DNA of 64,000 nucleotides from Anthonomus grandis grandis (lineage: Eukaryota > Arthropoda > Insecta > Coleoptera > Curculionidae), in assembly GCF_022605725.1 (NCBI RefSeq), contig NC_065564.1, positions 4,566,698 to 4,630,697 on the forward strand, given 5' to 3'. A program made the translations under genes and the position numbers. Below are positions 58,610 to 64,000 of the stretch, piece by piece. Numbering within the stretch: the stretch's first letter is position 1; each line of letters begins with the position of its first letter. The notes under the pieces were generated by a model. The model was not told the DNA's origin. It ran no database searches and saw only the letters and a program-made list of their open reading frames with translations.

Positions 58610-59720
58610 GGGACGTACTACAGGCCTTGATCACTCACTTTAAAGTTCTATATCTAAGAAACTTCCAGAAGTATTTTCATGAAATTAAGAAAATAATGTT
58701 CCAGAAAGAATGTGCCATGGATATCCTTTAAGGTTTACATCAATAGGAGAAACAGTTTTGCCAATATTGAGCTTTTTGTGTGGAGAGGTCTAAAAGTGCT
58801 GTTTGATTCTCAAGGTGATCACTCAGTTCAAGGTTCGAAATCTGAAGAACTACCAGAGGTATTTTCCTGAAATTAAAAGTAGAATGTTAAAAAAGGTGTG
58901 CGCAATGAATGTTGATTAAGGTCCAAAACAATCCAAATTATTATTAGGAAAATATTCAGGTTTTTGTTTAGTGGGGTTCAAAAGTGCTGTTTGACTCTCA
59001 AGGTGATCACTCAGTTCAAGATCCGAAATCTATAGAACTACTAGAGGTATTTTTATGAAATAAAAAGTAAAATGTTTAGAAACATATATGAAACGAAAGT
59101 TCGTTAAGGTCCAAAACAATCCAAATTATTAGTAGGAAAATATTCAGGTTTTTGTTTAGTGGGGTCCAAAAGTGCTGTTTGACTCTCAAGGTGATCACTC
59201 AGTTCAAGATCCGAAATCTATAGAACTACTAGAGGTATTTTTATGAAATAAAAAGTAAAATGTTTAGAAACATATATGCAACGAAAGTTCGTTAAGGTCC
59301 AAAACAATCGAAATTATTATGTGGAAAATATTCAGGTTTTTGTTTAGTGGGGGCCAAAAGTGCTGTTTGACTCTCAAGGTGATCACTCAGTTCAAGATCC
59401 GAAATCTATAGAACTACCAGAGGTATTTTTATGAAATAAAAAGTAAAATGTTTAGAAACATATATGCAACAAAAGTTCGTTAAGGTCCAAAACAATCCAA
59501 ATTATTAGTAGGAAAATATTCAGGTTTTTGTTTAGTGGAGTCCAAAAGTGCTGTTTGACTCTCAAGGTGATCACTCAGTTCAAGGTCTGAAATCTATAGA
59601 AGTACTAGAGGTATTTTTATGAAATAAAAAACAAAATGTTAAGAAAAGTATGGGCTATGAATGTTCTTCACGGTCCAAAACAATCAAAGTTGCAGTTTTT
59701 AAAATATCAATTTTTTTGTG
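58610..59720 (+). repeat. About 180-bp tandem array (six units) with TCAAGGTGATCACTCA core
   Basis: Units carry 'gactctcaaggtgatcactc', 'gatccgaaatctatagaact', 'agaggtatttttatgaaata' and 'ttcgttaaggtccaaaacaa'. 'ctcaaggtgatcactcagtt' recurs near 58818, 58998, 59186, 59371 and 59558, 180-188 bp apart. Central units are almost identical and the outer ones diverge. Confidence 0.93.
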
Positions 59721-60619
59721 CAGTGAGGTCCAAAAAAATTGCTTAGACTTCAGTTGAAGGCAAAGAAGGTAAAGATAACTTTACTGAAAATCAGGTTCAG
59801 TAAACTCGTTTAAAAATCATGGAAAAAGTGGAAAATCCTCTCGAAAAAAGTCAAAATGAAAACAACAAATCGTTACTTTTCCCATTAATATAAACGAAAA
59901 AATAAAACAGAAATTCCAAGCAAGTTTTATCCCGAGACAAACGGCCGTAAATTGTTTGAAAAATGAGTTTTCCCTAAGGTTTTCCCTTTTGTTTGTTACG
60001 TTCGACGTAAACGTAACCGCACAAACCGAACCTTCATTAATTATTGAATGGGGGGGTTGCGTTAGTTTCGGTTTTTTCGTGTTCCCGACCTTTTATTGTC
60101 CCAAAAATTAATATTTGATAGGGAAAACTAACAAACCCGATTGTTAGCCGAACGGCGGCGAAAAAAACTTTTAATAGGTTGTGTACAAATCGTTTCGGTT
60201 CACCCTTAGGGTGGCTTTTTTGGCTTAAATAGGGCTTTTCTTTTGCATTAGAGCCCTTATTAAAGTAGAGTGATTCAACTGGAAATATAAGACAAAAAAC
60301 GACAAGAAAAGGTAATTTTCTTGATTTTCGAACCTTCCTGGAACAATTTTCGGCCAAAGAAGGAATAAATTCAGAAGGTCAGACAAACTTCCCCAGTCCG
60401 ACGGTATTTAATGTCCGTTTCATCTTCGAAGGGGGGAAAATGGGGAAAACCCCCCCCACGTCAGTGCTACTTGTTGCCGCATTCTGGCACTGACTTATCG
60501 TCTTCACCACGGTTTTGCCGCCCCAGTTAAAATAAATCTTAATGAGGCGCGGCTGAGGCGGTCTAATAAAGAACATCGCGGTTAAATTTGTAATTTTTTA
60601 ATCCACCTAATGCTTGGAA

Positions 60620-60910
60620 TCCGTGACGAGTGACAGCAACCCTTTTAGCACATACTTTTCTGATTATTATGCTTTTGGATTCATTAGGAAAACTCTGCCA
60701 GTTTTTCAGATATTGAGCTGTGTTCAGAGTCAAATAACTTTGTTGGACCTCACCGCACCAAAAATCGGATTTTGCAAAAATTATAACTTCGATTTAAACT
60801 ATCATAGCACATACTTTTCTAAATATTATCCTTTTTATTTCATGAAAATACCTCTAATAGTTCTTTAGATTTCGCACCTTGAACTGAGTGATCACCTTAG
60901 ATTTGACACC
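60620..60910 (-). repeat. Inverted copy (about 1.5-2 units) of the 58610 family
   Basis: The reverse complement reads 'aaggtgatcactcagttcaa', 'agaactattagaggtatttt' and 'catgaaataaaaagg', the same phrases as the array at 58610-59720. It lies between two same-oriented arrays of related sequence. The flanks 59720-60620 and 60910-62150 show no gene or repeat I can identify. Confidence 0.8.
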
Positions 60911-62149
60911 TTAAAGCAGGGACAAAAAAATTTATTTATTTGGGCACCCTTGTACAATATGTCGGATATTTCTAAAATTATTGAATTGGCTTGGACCCTA
61001 GTAAGCATTCATCCAGCATTCTCTCCAGAATATCATGCATAATATCTAACAAGCATGCTTCCAGTAGATGTTCAGATGTAGCACGTTGTAGTGAGCGGTC
61101 TTATTCACCTTCATTTCTTAAAATACCTTGCTGGAAAACATCAGTGTCGCGTCTCTCTCGCCCCTAAATGCCACCCTTTTCCAACATCAATTTGGAACGG
61201 TAAAAGGTGTGGTTAAGCCCGAGCTTAATTATGTAATACTTGCATTATTCACTTCAATCGGATCCCGAATACAATACACATTGAAATTTAAAGAGCTTTC
61301 AGCCTCGGGGGGTAGTACAAAAGGAAATACCGCGAGGAAAATGCCAGAAAGTAACATTAAGGAATCGATTTCGAACTTTAACGAATATTAATGCATGGAA
61401 TTTTAGATGTCTGAAGTCAGACGCGGATTAAAAAACTTGTGTTTTTTTTCTTCTCATTCTTACTGTCGTTTCATTTTTCTGTTGCCGCACGACCCTTATT
61501 ATTTAAGCATTTCCATTTGTACAGAACAATCCCCTGTCGTTTTATTACCTCGGTTGCTTCGTCGTGCCTCCAGAGTCCGACCGTGGCTCGGGAAACGTTA
61601 AAAATTTACCTCTTTCCGCCGGCATAAGCCCCTCTTTATGTAGAATTGCGGTCCTGAACGGGGGGACGGACCCGTTAATGATTTAGACGGTGATAAAACT
61701 TGTAAAGGGCACTCCAACTTTCCAATTGGAACTTTCCCTTCAATTATAAGATGCTCAGAAAGCTTAAAAAACAAATTAATTAAGGTTAGGCCAGGCGCCA
61801 TCTAGTGATGAATATTGAAACCTTTTGGGTGCCCCCTATGCTTGACAAGTTTGACAAGTACTGTTGGTATTTGCTCTTTGAGGCTCCTATTTTGCATCTC
61901 CTAGTAACGTGCTTCTGCCAGGAGGCCTACATCCTTGATTCATTTTAAATTATTGTTGTTCTTTAGGTATAGCTAGGTATTCAGTCCTTAGGGTTGCTTT
62001 ACATGCTTCTTCCAGGCAGTCGAAACCCTCGATAAACCCCAAAACAGTATGCATTTTAAGGGTATGCTTGCCTCCTCCAAGTTTGACCAGTTGTTACCAT
62101 TTCTTTTAATATTCGGCACCTAAGGTTCCTTTTCATGCCTCTAGAAATT

Positions 62150-63590
62150 TTTGCCTAGTGGGATCAAAGAAATGGTTTGCTGTTAAAGGTGACCACTCAT
62201 TTGAAGGTCTGAATTCTGAAAAACTACTGAAGATATTATTGTCAAATAGGTAGGACAATAATCTGGAGAGATGCTGTATCAATGCTCTTTAGAGTTCAAA
62301 CCAATCTAAGCAGTAGTTTTGGAAATATCCAATTTTTTGCACAGCAAAAAAAATGGTTTCCTATTCAAGGTGATCACTCACTTCAAGACCTGAATTCTGA
62401 AAAACTACCGAAGATATTCTTGCCAAATAAGAAGCATACTGATCTGGAAAGATGCTGGATCAATGCTTTTAAGAGTTTAAACCAATCGAAGCAGTAGTTT
62501 TGGAAATGTCCAATTTTTTGCCCAGTGGGAACTATTAAAATAATTTGCTGTTCAAGGTGGCGACTCACTTCAAGATCTGAACTCTAAAAAACTACCGACG
62601 ATATTATGGCAAATAAGTAGCACAATAATTTGGAAGGATGCTGTATCAATGCTTTTTAGAGTTCAAATTAATTCAAGCAGTAGCTTTTGAAATATTCAAC
62701 TTTTTGCCCAGTGGGATCCAAAAAAATGGTTTCCTGTTCAAGGTGATCACTCACTTCAAGACCTGAATTCTGAAAAACTACTGAAGATATTCTTACCAAA
62801 TATGAAGCGTTCTGATCTGGAAGGATGATGTATCAACGATTTTTAGAGCTCAAACCAATGGAATTAGTAGTTTTGGAAATGTCCAACTTTTTGCCCAGTG
62901 AGAACTATAAAAAAAAATGCTGTTCAAGGTGACCACTCACTTCAAGGTCTGAATTCTAAAAAACTACTGAAGATATTCTTGCCAAATAAGAAGCATACTG
63001 ATCTGGAAGGATGCTGTATCAATACTTTTTAGAATTCAAATCAATCCAAGCAGTAGTTTTGAAAATATCCAATTTTTTACCCAGTGGGATTCAAAAAAAT
63101 GGTTTCCTATTCAAGGTGACCACTCATTCAAGGTCTGAATTCTAAAAAACTACTGAAGATATTCTTGCCAAATAAGAAGCATACTGATCTGGAAAGATGC
63201 TGTATCAATACCTTTTAAAGTTCAAACCAATCGAAGCAGTAGTTTTGGAAATATCTAACTTTTTGCCCAGTAGGAACTATAAAAATAATTTGCTGTTCAA
63301 GGTGATCACTCACTTCAAGGTCTGAATTCTGAAAAACTACTGAAGATATTATTGTCAAATAAGTAGTACAATAATCCGGAAAGATGCTGTATCAATGCTT
63401 TTTAGAATTCAAACCAATCGAAGCAATAGTTTTGGAAATATCCAATTTTTTCCCCAGTGGGATCCAAAAAATTAGTTTCCTGTTCAAGGTGATCACTCAC
63501 TTCAAGACCTGAATTCTGAAAAACTACTGAAGATATTATTGTCAAATAAGCAGCCAATAATCTGGAAAGATGCTGTATCAATGCTTTTTA
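62150..63590 (+). repeat. About 183-bp tandem array (eight units), relative of the 58610 family
   Basis: Units contain 'tgttcaaggtgatcactcac', 'ttcaagacctgaattctgaa', 'aaactactgaagatattctt' and 'gctgtatcaatgctttttag'. They share the CAAGGTGATCACTCA core, unit length and orientation with the 58610-59720 array but have their own consensus. Two unit types alternate ('gggatccaaaaaaatggttt' and 'gggaactataaaaataattt'). Confidence 0.92.
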
Positions 63591-63599
63591 TTTTGTTCA

Positions 63600-64000
63600 T
63601 TTTCAGGTTATGCTTGCCTCATTTTTATAGTTTTGATAAATTGATATGGTTTTTTTGGTATTTGATCCCTGTGGTCGCTTTATGTGCCCCTAAGTTATAA
63701 TCACTAGTAGCATGCTTCTTCCAGGTAGCCTAAACCTCCGATTAACCTCAAATACTTGTGACTTTTTAGGTTATGCTTGCCTCCTCTTCCATAGCTTTGA
63801 CAAACCCCAAAACACTATATGCATTTTGAAGTTATGCTTGCCCCCTTAGTCACGAACCTAATAAATATATCTGGATTGCTAATGCATATGGCCACGATAC
63901 CCAAAAATGACCACTGCCTGGTGGCCGCCATTTTTATAGTGGCTGTGTCCTTTTGATGTTGGTCACTCTGACTATTTTCAGTGTTGCCAACAAAAAATAT
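63600..64000. other. Right window edge, no gene recognised
   Basis: It holds three loose copies of 'ttaggttatgcttgcctc' (near 63604, 63766 and 63829) and related phrases also present near 62060. This suggests another degenerate repeat. A GGCCGCCATTTTTATAG motif lies near 63922. No coding signal was seen. Confidence 0.5.

Noticed and set aside
60960..61110. Minus-strand tail with AATAAATAAA after a short frame, resembling a processed transcript end
   Set aside because: No family motif could be identified and the signal is just an AT-rich run.

Overview
The window is insect nuclear DNA, most likely from a beetle. The sequence supports this: GT-AG introns, many only 44-66 nt long, AT-rich non-coding DNA, and insect-type versions of two recognisable genes. 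The beetle assignment is an inference. No bacterial genes, rRNA, tRNA or CRISPR array was seen.

Three genes are present. (1) On the minus strand at the left edge are two exons of an F-box protein (1578-2154), tentatively FBXO22-like, whose remaining exons lie outside the window. (2) Facing away from it on the plus strand is a complete nine-exon UPF2, the nonsense-mediated decay factor (2635-19835, 1,118 aa). (3) On the minus strand, tail-to-tail with UPF2, is a twelve-exon kirre/roughest-type cell-adhesion receptor (coding 56768 down to 25815, 809 aa): signal peptide, five Ig domains, one transmembrane exon, and a cytoplasmic tail ending in the PDZ ligand THV. Its 5' UTR begins in an exon whose acceptor is at 56801, so the promoter is further upstream, probably beyond the window. 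I reconstructed all exon junctions by hand. Every one uses GT-AG and keeps frame.

Coding sequence is only about 10% of the window. The rest is dominated by tandem arrays, several with units of about 160-190 bp. UPF2 intron 1 holds about 9.5 kb of a 162-bp satellite with higher-order structure. UPF2 introns 6 and 8 share a second family (about 180 bp). The UPF2-kirre intergenic region holds a third, split by about 1.8 kb of unrelated DNA. The kirre intron between the transmembrane and first tail exons holds a fourth, arranged as two opposed arrays that form a giant inverted repeat and reappearing beyond the transmembrane exon. The upstream part of the kirre locus (58.6-63.6 kb) holds a fifth group. 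There are also longer duplications (about 320-535 bp), hairpin-forming repeats, and decayed retroelement pieces (non-LTR and Penelope-like reverse transcriptase) at 42-329, 24880-25245 and 28824-29095.

The observations most worth following are: the opposed arrays around a frame-neutral transmembrane exon of kirre; the UPF2 satellite, whose monomers each carry a decoy acceptor and a donor-like site; a four-codon uORF ending one base before the UPF2 start codon; and a hybrid non-LTR/Penelope reverse-transcriptase relic close to hammerhead-like motifs.
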